From NCBI RefSeq assembly GCF_900188175.1, contig NZ_FZOQ01000005.1, positions 186,001-250,000 of the forward strand: a stretch of 64,000 nucleotides of DNA, written 5' to 3'. Source of the DNA: Pontibacter ummariensis (GTDB taxonomy: Bacteria; Bacteroidota; Bacteroidia; Cytophagales; Hymenobacteraceae). The notes beneath the pieces were generated by a model. The model was not told the DNA's origin and searched no databases. It saw only the letters and a list, made by a program, of their open reading frames with translations. Within the stretch, counting starts at the first letter, position 1; each line of letters starts with the position of its first letter. Shown piece by piece: positions 32,921-42,700 of the stretch. Position numbers and translations under genes: made by a program.

Positions 32921-34828
32921 ATGTGCAGACGTAACATACTCCTGTGGCTACTGGCTTTTTTGCTGCTGGCAACACCACAGGCTGGAGCAGGCGGGCTTTC
33001 TGTGCCGGAGGGGCTAATAGAGGGCGCCAATGCCGTGATTCACTCTGAACAAACTGTTTTTACGGTAAACTCGCCGGGTAGTGGCGTGACAACATACAAG
33101 GTGAGGATGACCATTTTAAATGAGAATGGCAAGCAACGCGCCAAACTGTATGTGCCATACGACAAGCTTAGCAAGGTAGACTATCTGGAGGGGACCATCT
33201 ATGACCGGTCTGGGAAAAAGATCAGGTCGCTGAAAAAAAAGGAAATAGAAGATATCAGCGCCATGAACAGTTTCTCTCTTTTTGAGGACAACCGGGTGAA
33301 GATAGCTGACCTGACATATACCATGTATCCCTATACCGTGGAGTTCGAATACCAGCTTAGCTCCAACAACATGCTGTTTTATCCTGTGTGGCACCCGCAG
33401 GATGGTGAGGAGTTGGCCGTAGAGCAGGCAAGCTTTGAAGTGCACATGCCGCAAGGGATGAGGCTGCGCTACCAGGAGGCTAACATGCCTAAGCCCGGTA
33501 AAAAAACGGCCTCCGCGACCCACGATATCTATCGTTGGGAGGTAAGCAACCTGCAGCCGATAGAAAGGGAGCCTTACGGACCCGGATTCGAGGAGTTGGT
33601 GCCCGTGGTGCGTACCGCCCCGACAGACTTTGAGGTGGAAGGGTACAAGGGAAACATGGAAAGCTGGAAAAGCTATGGCCTTTGGATAAACCAGCTGAAC
33701 CAGGGGCGCGACCAGTTGCCGGAAGCCACGAAGCAGAAATTGCGAGCGCTTACCGCGGATGCTCAGACAGAAGAGGAAAAGATCCTGAGGATTTACGATT
33801 ACCTGCAGGGGAAAACGCGTTACGTGTCCATCCAACTGGGGATCGGGGGGTGGCAGCCCTTTGAGGCCAGCTTTGTGGACAGCAAAGGCTACGGTGACTG
33901 TAAAGCCTTGACCAACTATACCCAGGCCATGCTAAAGGCGGTAGGCATTGAGTCTTACCACGCGTTGATCCGGGCAGGGGAGAATGAACCAGACATTAAG
34001 ACAGATTTCCCCAGCAGCCAATTTAACCACGTGATCCTTTGTGTGCCGACTGAAAAAGACACTCTGTGGCTTGAGTGCACCAGTCAGATAGAGGCAGCAG
34101 GTTATTTGGGTAGCTTTACAGGAAACCGCCATGCCCTGTTAATAACACCGGAAGGAGGCAAGCTGGTAAAAACAAACGCTTATGCTGCCGCCGACAACGC
34201 TCAGCTCCGCAGCATACACGTAAAGCTGGACGAAAAAGGGAGTGGGTTAGCCAGCGTTACCACACGTTACACCGGCATGCAGCAGGAAGCCCGCAACCAG
34301 GTCATTCATAACATGAAGCCCGAGGAGCAGCGCAAATGGCTCTACCAGCAGGTAAAGGTCCCGTCCTTCGAAATCAGCAAACACGCTTTTGAGCAGCGCC
34401 AGACCCAGCTACCCGTCGTAACGGAAAGCCTGGAGCTGCGCCTGCGGCAGTGCGCCACCATCAGTGGGAAGCGCATGTTTGTGACACCAAACCTGATGAG
34501 CCAATGGACCTTTGTGCCAGACCAGAAGGAGAAAAGGCTAACAGATGTGGTGCGCACCATGGCTTTTCTGGATGTGGACACTGTCACTTTCGAGCTACCC
34601 GCTGGTTATACAGTAGAGTACCTCCCGCAGGATGCCAGGTATAAGTCAACCTTCGGTGAATTCACGGCCACCGTGAAAGTGGAGGGGCGGCAAGTAACTT
34701 ACATACGTCGCATGCAAATGGGCAAGGGACGCTACAAAGCGGCTGCTTATCCGGAGTTTGTAGAGTTCCTGAACAACATAGTAAAGTCAGACAAGCAACA
34801 AGTCGTATTTGTGAAGAACCCTTCCTAG
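32921..34828 (+). CDS. DUF3857 / transglutaminase-like protein with intact Cys-His
   Basis: Exported protein of 635 residues with a signal peptide (cleavage near PQAGAG, about 23). DUF3857 spans about 45-235, followed by a transglutaminase-like core in which Cys327 (GYGDCKALTNY) and His370 (SQFNHVILCV) are present; the third catalytic position is Glu385 in LWLECTSQ where Asp is more usual. Such enzymes crosslink or cleave peptides; the substrate is unknown. It follows its inactive paralogue by 106 bases. The pair is common in Bacteroidota and may act together at the cell envelope. Confidence 0.88.
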   Translation: MCRRNILLWLLAFLLLATPQAGAGGLSVPEGLIEGANAVIHSEQTVFTVNSPGSGVTTYKVRMTILNENGKQRAKLYVPYDKLSKVDYLEGTIYDRSGKKIRSLKKKEIEDISAMNSFSLFEDNRVKIADLTYTMYPYTVEFEYQLSSNNMLFYPVWHPQDGEELAVEQASFEVHMPQGMRLRYQEANMPKPGKKTASATHDIYRWEVSNLQPIEREPYGPGFEELVPVVRTAPTDFEVEGYKGNMESWKSYGLWINQLNQGRDQLPEATKQKLRALTADAQTEEEKILRIYDYLQGKTRYVSIQLGIGGWQPFEASFVDSKGYGDCKALTNYTQAMLKAVGIESYHALIRAGENEPDIKTDFPSSQFNHVILCVPTEKDTLWLECTSQIEAAGYLGSFTGNRHALLITPEGGKLVKTNAYAAADNAQLRSIHVKLDEKGSGLASVTTRYTGMQQEARNQVIHNMKPEEQRKWLYQQVKVPSFEISKHAFEQRQTQLPVVTESLELRLRQCATISGKRMFVTPNLMSQWTFVPDQKEKRLTDVVRTMAFLDVDTVTFELPAGYTVEYLPQDARYKSTFGEFTATVKVEGRQVTYIRRMQMGKGRYKAAAYPEFVEFLNNIVKSDKQQVVFVKNPS

Positions 34829-34849
34829 GGTTAACCTGACCCTAAAGGT

Positions 34850-34900
34850 AAAGCCGCCATAATGCTCAGTTCTTCTGAGGCTCGTGGCGGCTTTGCTTTT
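34850..34900 (+). terminator. Terminator after the DUF3857 pair
   Basis: A 10-bp outer stem AAAGCCGCCA with TGGCGGCTTT encloses an inner CTCAG/CTGAG hairpin and is followed by GCTTTT. Confidence 0.75.
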
Positions 34901-35049
34901 ACAGGCTAATTCCTGCTTTCCGCTTTAAGAAGCAGCACTTGCTAAAGTGCTTTTAGACAGGCGCAAAAAAAGTAAAAATACCCTGCGTCTTTTCCAGAGT
35001 GGCTCCGTCTTCAGGGTGTAAATCAGAAAAACATCTTAAACGATAAGCC

Positions 35050-35460
35050 ATGAAAAGATTTCACGTAAACGTACGCGTTAAGAATTTACAGGAGTCTGTT
35101 GCCTTTTATACCGCTTTGTTTGCCACTGCACCTACTGTGCTGAAGGAGGATTATGCGAAGTGGATGCTGGAGGACCCGCGCATAAATTTTGCCATCTCCC
35201 TACACCCCGAGAACGCCGGCATCGAACACCTGGGCATACAGGCAGAGAGCGAGGAGGAATTGGCAGAAGTGTATGAGAGGTTGCAACAGGCGAAAGGCAC
35301 TATTGTGGAGGAAGGCAAGTGCACCTGCTGCTACGCTAAATCAGAGAAGTCCTGGATCACAGACCCACAGGGGGTAGACTGGGAGGCCTTCTATACATTT
35401 GGGGAGGCGACCGTATATGGTGAGGGAAAGCATACACGTACAGAAGCAACCGCGCTGTAA
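35050..35460 (+). CDS. ArsI/CadI-family metalloenzyme (VOC fold)
   Basis: Vicinal-oxygen-chelate enzyme of 136 residues. ArsI members are Fe(II)-dependent lyases that break the carbon-arsenic bond of organoarsenicals. Likely iron ligands are His5, His60 (IEHLGIQ) and Glu112 (VDWEAFYT); the arsenic-binding cysteine group is Cys91, Cys93 and Cys94 in GKCTCCYAKSEKSW. These features make the family call firm. The usual companions arsR, arsC and an efflux gene are absent. A terminator ends the transcript before the neighbouring sigma-factor gene. Confidence 0.9.
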   Translation: MKRFHVNVRVKNLQESVAFYTALFATAPTVLKEDYAKWMLEDPRINFAISLHPENAGIEHLGIQAESEEELAEVYERLQQAKGTIVEEGKCTCCYAKSEKSWITDPQGVDWEAFYTFGEATVYGEGKHTRTEATAL

Positions 35461-35482
35461 TCCATTAGTACAAAATAAAACG

Positions 35483-35526
35483 AAAGGGTATCCGCCTGTG
35501 CAGTTTTTCTCAGGCGGATGCCTTTA
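35483..35526 (+). terminator. Terminator between the ArsI/CadI gene and the sigma-factor gene
   Basis: A 9-bp stem ATCCGCCTG with CAGGCGGAT, extended by AAAGG/CCTTT with one bulge, followed by TTTATTTA. It argues against simple co-transcription of the two genes. Confidence 0.7.
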
Positions 35527-35678
35527 TTTACAAGAATTTCTGTTTCTTCGCTTATACTACCTTTCTGTACCCTGCCGGATATGTCTTGCCCCAACAGGCT
35601 ATGAGCAAAGGAAAAGTAGGGAGAGGAAAGGGAGTGGTTTGGCACTAATTAGCGCAAGTGATAGAGTAGACATCTGAT

Positions 35679-36296
35679 ATGGCAAATTGTTGTAACACTC
35701 CGGAACAATCTAACCTGGCAGCTGCCGACGCCTGTGCAGCTGTTGCCCCTGTTTTTTTAGCCTATGAAGCCCAACTGAAGGGTTTTGTGCAGAAGCGGGT
35801 ATTGGATAAGACAGAGGCAGATGACATACTGCAGCAGCTTTACCTGAAGGTGTACAAGCACTGCGAGCAACTGCAGGAGGTAAACAACACGAAGGCCTGG
35901 CTTTACCAGATCACCCGTAATGCGGTCTACGACTTTTTCAGGGAAAACAGCCGCCGTGAGCGCCTGGAAGACCTGGAACTGGCAGAGGAGGAGTTGCCAG
36001 AGAACAGCCGGCATGAGATTGAAGCGCTGATAGAGCCGCTGATCGGCCTGTTGCCGGCAGAATACGCCGAGGCTCTGCGGTTGAGCGAGTTGGAGGGAGT
36101 AAGCCAGAAGGAGATCGCTGAACGTTTGGGGATATCTTACTCGGGTGCCAAGTCACGGGTGCAGCGGGGGCGCGAAAAGCTAAAGGCTTTGTTCATGGAG
36201 TGCTGTCATCTGGAGTTCAGCCACGACGGCCATGTGCTGTGGGCCCAGGTAAAGGCTAGCTGTAAGCCTCTGCAAGGACTCAAAACTTGTACCTGA
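35679..36296 (+). CDS. SigZ-type ECF sigma factor with cysteine-rich ends
   Basis: RNA polymerase sigma-70 family member of 205 residues. Region 2 (DDILQQLYLKVYKH, AWLYQITRNAVYDFFR) is at about 45-95 and region 4 (VSQKEIAERLGISYSGAKSRVQRGREKL) at about 137-168. It resembles SigZ. Both ends are rich in cysteine: Cys4-Cys5 at the start and Cys175-Cys176, Cys195 and Cys204 after region 4, with a CCHLEF...DGH pattern. These could bind metal or arsenite. No anti-sigma gene is adjacent. The 3' end overlaps the convergent gene by 17 bases. Confidence 0.88.
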   Translation: MANCCNTPEQSNLAAADACAAVAPVFLAYEAQLKGFVQKRVLDKTEADDILQQLYLKVYKHCEQLQEVNNTKAWLYQITRNAVYDFFRENSRRERLEDLELAEEELPENSRHEIEALIEPLIGLLPAEYAEALRLSELEGVSQKEIAERLGISYSGAKSRVQRGREKLKALFMECCHLEFSHDGHVLWAQVKASCKPLQGLKTCT

Positions 36297-38406
36297 GCTG
36301 TACTTTCACATCCGACCGCTTCGAGCCTTCGATCGTTTCCATGCCGGTACCAATGGAGTCCTGATTTCGGTAAAAGGTCAGGCCATACTTGAGCCACACG
36401 TCCATGCTTCGTATGGGGCGGAATTGCAGGAGGGCATAGGTCCTGGTGCCTTTGCCGAAGAAAGCAGGGATGGAGAAGGCGTACAGCACGTCACGCTCAT
36501 ATATGTACTGCCGGGTGGCATAGCTGTCCGTGTCGAAAATAGCGTAGCGGGTACTCAGCCGTACCTTATTAAAAGTAAAGTTAAGGTCCTGTGCAATCAG
36601 GTAGCCGGTCTCCTGTGGCGACTCATGCGTATAAGTGCTAAACTGCACCCTCGATTTCAGGCTTAGTATTTTACTGGCGACTGTCTCAAAGTGCAGCAGG
36701 TAGTTCCGGCGCAGTGCCTGCGCCACATAATCTATGCTTGTGGTGTTGCCCGGCACATTGCGTCCTTTGCTCTCGCTGCGCATTTGGGCGTACAGGCTAC
36801 TTAGCTTGTTCGGGCGGAAGAGCAGGCGCACTAAATACTCATCCCCGTAAGAAGGGGCATCCACCTGATAGCGCAGCCACGGGAACCGGAAGCGATCATA
36901 GTAAGCGGTTATCTCCCATTGCGGCAAAGGCCTGATCTTGATGCCCGTGTAAAAGCCCTGTTCATTTATGTTGCGGGTGCCCTCCCCAAAAGCGCTGCCA
37001 TAGAAGCTGTGAAAATGACGGGCGTAGTAACGATGCAGCATTGCCAGTTCCACCCTATTCGAAAGATTGGCGACAAACCCGTTAATAGTACCCACGCCAC
37101 CACTTTTACTCAATGCCGTTTCTCCGAAAAGATAGACATTCTGCCAGGTATAGCTGTAGTTGGCGCCGATATTGTAATTACGCGTCCCGTTAAACTCGAA
37201 GCGCTGGTAAGGCACCCCTGCTTTTTGCATAGGAGCACTGTAATGGGTTCCCAAGGCCGTGAGCCCCAGGTTCAAGCTTTTGTCCCTTGACTGAAAACTG
37301 GCGTTTCCGCCAAAGACCTGTTCACGTGCTTGCCCTTTGTTAGCCAGTTCTGTGGGAGTGCGGTGGAAGCCCGAGGTCTGGATACTCGTAAAGAAGTTGG
37401 TATAAAAGGGCAGGGAATCCAGTCGATCCTGCAGGTTGGCATCTACCCGCTTGTTAGAGTAAAAGCCAGTAATATCTACCTGCCCTACGTTATACGTTAC
37501 AGCCCCGCCTCTTAAGAAGGCGTACTCCAGCACAGAGGTGTAAGGCCTGATACCCAGGTTAGGCCTGCTAACAGTGGCAATCGTCTCGCTCCCTTTGCCA
37601 ACTGTGTAGCCAGAAGAGAGCAAGAGGCCCTGGCCAATCTGTAGTTGGTAATCGCCGAGGGCAATCGTCTTAAACCTACCCCGGTTGTAAAGCTGCAGGT
37701 GCGCCGTGTAGTAGTCAAAGCCGTAGCGGCGGGTAGTCCTGTCCCATATCAGTTGCTCACCCGGGTCCTTTTCGGCGGCAAAGCCAAAGCTGTAATCCCG
37801 CGGATGGCTGATGCGGTAGCGGAGGTAAAGCTTTTCGGGGGATCCCAGGTAGCGGCTTCTGGAACGGCTGGTGGTATCTATTGGCATATAGCCTCTCCGC
37901 TCCTGCAGGGTGCGCTCATACCGGAGTATAAGTGCGTTGTTGTCTTCCCCCACCACGCGTTGCCACAGCGGGCGCTGATCTGCCTGTAGCCCGGTGTCTC
38001 GTACGCGTACAAAGGGCAGTAGCTGGTAAATAGTGGGCAGGTCGAAACCGGGAATAGCCTGCAGCTCATAAATGCTCAGCAAGTCGCCGTTCTCTTCCAG
38101 GTACTCAAAAAAGGCAGCGATCTGCGGACGGGAGAGGAGGTAGAGAGCCGCAAGCTCTTCCGGCGTGGTGCGGTTCAGGTCGATGGGGCGCTGGTAATAC
38201 TGGAAAAGGGTCTCGTAGAAGTCCTCGTAGGAAATGCTCTCGTCGTCCTGCTCGGCAAACAGCTCCTGTACTAACAGGTCCAGGTCTATCGCCTGGCGGG
38301 GATAGTCCTGCGCCAGCAATGGGGGCAGGAGCAGAAGCGTAAACCAACACAAGAGGAGACAGCGTACCATAGGCAAGCGCGCCATTTGCCAGCATTTCCT
38401 GGACAA
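36280..38406 (-). CDS. Helix-hairpin-helix plus beta-barrel outer-membrane protein
   Basis: Exported protein of 708 residues. After a signal peptide (cleavage near LLAQ, about 33), residues about 70-140 form a helix-hairpin-helix region like ComEA (IDLNRTTPEELAALYLLS; ELQAIPGFDLPTIYQLLPF). The remaining ~560 residues are alternating strands ending LRYKF, as in an outer-membrane barrel. Such HHH-barrel proteins recur in Cytophagales, but their role is not known to me; DNA binding at the surface is one idea. A second ATG at 38385 gives a more typical signal peptide. The 3' end overlaps the SigZ gene. Confidence 0.8.
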   Translation of the reverse strand: MSRKCWQMARLPMVRCLLLCWFTLLLLPPLLAQDYPRQAIDLDLLVQELFAEQDDESISYEDFYETLFQYYQRPIDLNRTTPEELAALYLLSRPQIAAFFEYLEENGDLLSIYELQAIPGFDLPTIYQLLPFVRVRDTGLQADQRPLWQRVVGEDNNALILRYERTLQERRGYMPIDTTSRSRSRYLGSPEKLYLRYRISHPRDYSFGFAAEKDPGEQLIWDRTTRRYGFDYYTAHLQLYNRGRFKTIALGDYQLQIGQGLLLSSGYTVGKGSETIATVSRPNLGIRPYTSVLEYAFLRGGAVTYNVGQVDITGFYSNKRVDANLQDRLDSLPFYTNFFTSIQTSGFHRTPTELANKGQAREQVFGGNASFQSRDKSLNLGLTALGTHYSAPMQKAGVPYQRFEFNGTRNYNIGANYSYTWQNVYLFGETALSKSGGVGTINGFVANLSNRVELAMLHRYYARHFHSFYGSAFGEGTRNINEQGFYTGIKIRPLPQWEITAYYDRFRFPWLRYQVDAPSYGDEYLVRLLFRPNKLSSLYAQMRSESKGRNVPGNTTSIDYVAQALRRNYLLHFETVASKILSLKSRVQFSTYTHESPQETGYLIAQDLNFTFNKVRLSTRYAIFDTDSYATRQYIYERDVLYAFSIPAFFGKGTRTYALLQFRPIRSMDVWLKYGLTFYRNQDSIGTGMETIEGSKRSDVKVQLRYKF

Positions 38407-38606
38407 TGGTGCAGTTAGTATATGTTCACTACTAAGTTTACTATATGCCAGCTAAGAATAGTTACATATAAATGTTTTGTATCCTCTCAGCCAAGTCCGT
38501 TGTTCCTAGCTTTCTTGATACCGCTTAGGTTACCAGGCGTAACATTCTCCTGCTGGCAGGTTTCTGATACCTTTGCTCCTGCAGGGCTAAGCGGTGCAAA
38601 AGCATA

Positions 38607-39428
38607 CTATTGGTCGAACTGGTAGGCAACCGATAAGTGGTGGCTAAAGCCCAGCAAGGTGGTAGACCCAAATGCGTAAGCAACGTTCAGCTGTCTTGCC
38701 TGAAAACCCGCCCCGAAGGTAAGTTTGTTGATGAGGGTGTTAAAGCCAGTACGCAGGGCCAGTTTGTCTTTTAACACCTGGTACTCGATCCCGGCTTTAA
38801 AGCTAGCATCGTAGTCAATGTCCTTTTCTGTTTCTGCTATTAGCAGTAGTTTCGGGGCCGGACGGTAAGCTAGACCTGCTTTCATAACAGTCGGTAGCCG
38901 TTCATCTTCGAAAGCCGACAGCTTTGCCTGGTTCAGGTTAAAGGCATAGGCCCCAACGTACAAGTTAGGGACAATTTCGCCCTGCCCGCCAACAGAGAGC
39001 GCCACTCCCTTTTCGCTTCCATAGCTCTTGACCGCTACTTGCCACACATCTGCCTTTACCCCAAGGCTGAACTGCCCCAGCCTGTGCGCTACACCCAATC
39101 CTATGTGTTGCTGGCTGTAAAGCTCGTCACCAAACCGGCTGACGCTAAGCCCGTAGCTGCCATACCCCTCGGTGGGGAGTACTGCCTGCAGGGCAACAGT
39201 CGTAAAAGCCTGTATACCGAAACGGTTCTCGACATAAGCCCCCGCTTGCGGCTGCTCCAGGCCGGCAATGCCCGCAACGTTATTCTGCAGTGCCCACAGA
39301 TCGGGTAAGGCAACGGCAGCGCCTCCCAAGGCAGCAGCGCGTGCCCCTGTACTGTACAGCTGCTGTGCCTGTGCTTGATGTGATACAATGCTGGTGAAGA
39401 CGAACAGTGGCGTGAACAGGAGCTTCAT
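38607..39428 (-). CDS. PorV/PorQ-like outer-membrane barrel protein
   Basis: Exported protein of 273 residues with a signal peptide (cleavage near QAQAQ, about 22) and the opening LYSTGARAAALGGAAVALPDLWALQNNVAGI, typical (in parts) of FadL/PorV/PorQ-like barrels of this phylum. Strands alternate through to the terminal SVAYQFDQ. PorV and PorQ take part in type IX secretion, but this short member could be a different barrel. It is encoded upstream of the HHH-barrel gene on the same strand (200-base gap), so a shared function is possible. Confidence 0.75.
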   Translation of the reverse strand: MKLLFTPLFVFTSIVSHQAQAQQLYSTGARAAALGGAAVALPDLWALQNNVAGIAGLEQPQAGAYVENRFGIQAFTTVALQAVLPTEGYGSYGLSVSRFGDELYSQQHIGLGVAHRLGQFSLGVKADVWQVAVKSYGSEKGVALSVGGQGEIVPNLYVGAYAFNLNQAKLSAFEDERLPTVMKAGLAYRPAPKLLLIAETEKDIDYDASFKAGIEYQVLKDKLALRTGFNTLINKLTFGAGFQARQLNVAYAFGSTTLLGFSHHLSVAYQFDQ

Positions 39429-39742
39429 AGGTTACTGGAAATAGTACTGTAAAGTGCCAGCAGGCCAGTGCTGGCAGGCGTGTTTCGCTGGATAACAATA
39501 TTTGTTTATAGCTGTGTAAGTATAAATAGGCCTACGTTGTTTACCTGTAAATGGATGTAAGTATATAATAGTCAGCAGATTAAAAACATTAACTAAGGAG
39601 TTTTGTGCTTTTGCATCGAAAAAAGGTGTGTCTGCAGTGAAAGAAGGTTAAATTGTATTATTGCTATTGTATTAACTGTTTACTAAGCGCGTAAACTATG
39701 CTGTAATACTAATATTTAAGTTAAACAGCTAAATAAGCGCTT
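39429..39742. other. Divergent intergenic region upstream of the SusC operon
   Basis: An A+T-rich 314-base stretch between divergent outer-membrane protein genes. It must hold promoters for both, but I could not identify a convincing -7 box or any operator in it. Confidence 0.4.
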
Positions 39743-42700
39743 ATGAAAAAGGTTCTACTACTTAGCCTGATGCTGGCTCTGCTCTTGCCGTTATCAGGTT
39801 ATTCGCAAGAGGCCAGGACTGTAACGGGTGTGGTTACTGACGCGTCAACTGGCCAACCTTTGCCTGGCGTTGCAGTGCTAGTGCAGGGTACTACCGTAGG
39901 GGTTACCACCGGGGCAGAGGGAAGATACAGTATTGTGGTTCCTCCTAATCAAAATACGTTGGTGTTTCGTTTCCTGGGCTATACGACCGTGACAAGAAAC
40001 GTGGGCAATGCCGCGACAATAGATGTTGCGCTGGGAACAGACACAGAACAGTTGCAGGAGGTGGTGGTAACTGCCCTCGGTATCGAAAAGACCCGGAACG
40101 AACTACCGTATGCGGCGGAGCAGGTAGATGGCGAGCAGGTGACCACGACGCGGGATAACAACCTCGTGAACGCACTCTCAGGTAAAGTAGCCGGCGTAAA
40201 CATTCAGCGAAACAACAGCCTGGGTGGATCAACGAATATCGTTATTCGCGGCGCTAAGTCGCTTACGCAAAACAACCAGGCCCTTTTCGTGGTGGATGGC
40301 GTGCCAATAAGTAACGCGGTCTCGAATACCCTGGACCAGTCTACTGGTCGTGGCGGATACGACTACGGTAACGCTGCCGCTGATATCAACCCGGAAGACA
40401 TTGCCTCTATCACGGTGCTCAAGGGTGCTGCGGCTACTGCGCTTTACGGTTCACGGGCAGCGAACGGGGTGGTGATGATCACAACCAAAAAGGGCCGGGG
40501 CAGAGAGGGCATTGGTGTTACGATCAACTCCAGTGTAAACTTTGGTTCTATAGATCCTGATACCTTTGTGGACTTTCAGGACCAGTATGGAGCAGGTTAT
40601 GGTACCTATTATCCATCACCGGATGGATATTTTCTGTATGCAGACGTAGATGGCGATGGCCAACCGGACCGCGTGGTACCCACAACAGAGGATGCCTCCT
40701 ACGGTGCTCAATTCAATCCGAACCTGTTAGTTTATCAGTGGAATGCCTTCGATGAGTCATCTCCCTTTTTCGGGCAGCCTAGGCCTTGGGTAGCTGCTGA
40801 AAACGACCCGAACGAGTTCTTTCAAAACTCCTTCGGTACGACACAGAGTATCGCGCTGGACGCCAATAACGAAGGCAACTATTTTAATCTGCGCTATACC
40901 TACACTTACGATGAGGGTATCCTGCCCAACAGCGAGATCCAAAAAGACTATTTCAACTTTGCCGCAGGCTATAACCTGACCGACCGCTTTAAAGCAAGTG
41001 CCTCGGTTAACTACACGGTGGTAGAGGGCTTGGGGCGTTATGGTACAGGGTATGACGTAAACAACCTCCTAACCAACTTCAGGCAATGGTGGCAGGTAAA
41101 CGTGGACATCGAGGAGTTGGAGGATGCTTATAACAGGACGGGCCGTAACATTACCTGGAACTGGGCAAACCCGCTTAACCCTGCGGAGGGGCTGGTGCCA
41201 ATCTACTGGGACAACCCCTACTGGACCCGCTTCGAGAACTACCAGAACGATAGCCGGCAACGCATTTTTGGAAACATCAGGGTAGACTATGAGTTAGCGG
41301 ACTGGTTAAGCCTGATGGGGCGTATTTCCCTGGACTCTTACGACGAGCTGCAGGAAGAGAGAACTGCTGTTGGCTCCCTTAATCCTGCGGTATACCTTCG
41401 GAACAACAACAGCTTCCGGGAGTATAACTATGACCTGATGGCGAATTTCGAGAGGGATCTGTCAGAATCCTTTAGCCTGAACGGTGTATTGGGAACAAAC
41501 ATCAGAAGAACACTGATCAGTTCTATAAGCGCCTCCACTAACGGTGGGTTGGTAGTGCCGGGCCTGTACTCATTGGCTAACTCGCTAAACCCCATTACAG
41601 CGCCTACCGAAAATGAGTCAGAGCTGCAGGTAAACGGCTACTTCGCCAGCGCTACCTTAGGGTATCGGGACCTTGCTTTTCTGGATGTCGCCTACCGTAT
41701 CGACCAGGCTTCTTCGCTCGCCATCGAAAACAATGCCTACCCCTATGGGTCTATATCCGGCAGCTTTGTGTTTACAGAGCTGATGGAGCCCCGGTACTGG
41801 CTGACGAACGGTAAACTCAGGCTGAACTACGCAGAGGTGGGTAACATGGCCCCGGCTGGTGCCATCAACATCGTTTATGCAAACCCGTTTGACCCTTATA
41901 ATAACCCTAACCCACTGTTTGGTACAGCACCACTGTACTCGCTACCTAATACCAGAAACAACCCGGAACTGGAGCCGGAGAGAACAGAAAGCTACGAGGC
42001 AGGGCTCGAGATGTCTTTCTTCGATGCCCGCGCCGGCTTTGATGTAACCTACTATAAGACAAACTCTATTAACCAGATTCTGCCTGTAACGGTATCGCCA
42101 ACAACTGGCTACAGCTTTCAGTACGTTAACTCCGGAAACATCGAGAACCGCGGCTGGGAAGTCTCAGTCTATGGTACTCCGGTAAAAACAGACAACTTCT
42201 CCTGGACCATCAACGCGAACTGGACAAGAAACAGAAACGAGGTAAAAGAACTGTACACTGATGCGCTGGGTAACGAAACCGAGAACATACAGCTTGCTTC
42301 ATTTCAGGGGGGCGTGTCCATTAACGCTACCTTAGGAGAGCCTTACGGCACAATCCGGGGAACAGACTTCGTTTACCTGAACGGCCAAAGAGTAGTAGGT
42401 CCGGATGGCTTCTATTTAAGAACACCTACCTCAAACCAGGTGATCGGTAATATCAATCCGGACTGGGTAGGGGGCGTTACGAACATATTGCGCTATAAAG
42501 GCCTGTCTTTTAGCTTCCTGATCGATGTAAAGAATGGTGGAGATATTTTCTCGCTTGACCAGTACTATGGCCTGGCCACAGGGGTGAGTGAGGCGACAAC
42601 CTTTATCAATGATTTGGGCAACCCCGTGCGCAACACGCTGGCGGAAGGAGGCGGTGTTATCTTCCCAGGGGTGCAGCAGGACGGTACGGTCAACACCGTG

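Noticed and set aside
32089..33835. Minus-strand open frames of 226-239 codons across the DUF3857 genes
   Set aside because: Shadows of strongly supported plus-strand genes.
35050..36296. Treating the ArsI/CadI gene and the sigma-factor gene as one operon
   Set aside because: A good terminator hairpin lies between them at 35483-35526, so linkage may be functional but not transcriptional.
38422..38625. A 67-codon frame between the two barrel genes
   Set aside because: It runs antisense into the end of the PorV-like gene and shows no coding signature.
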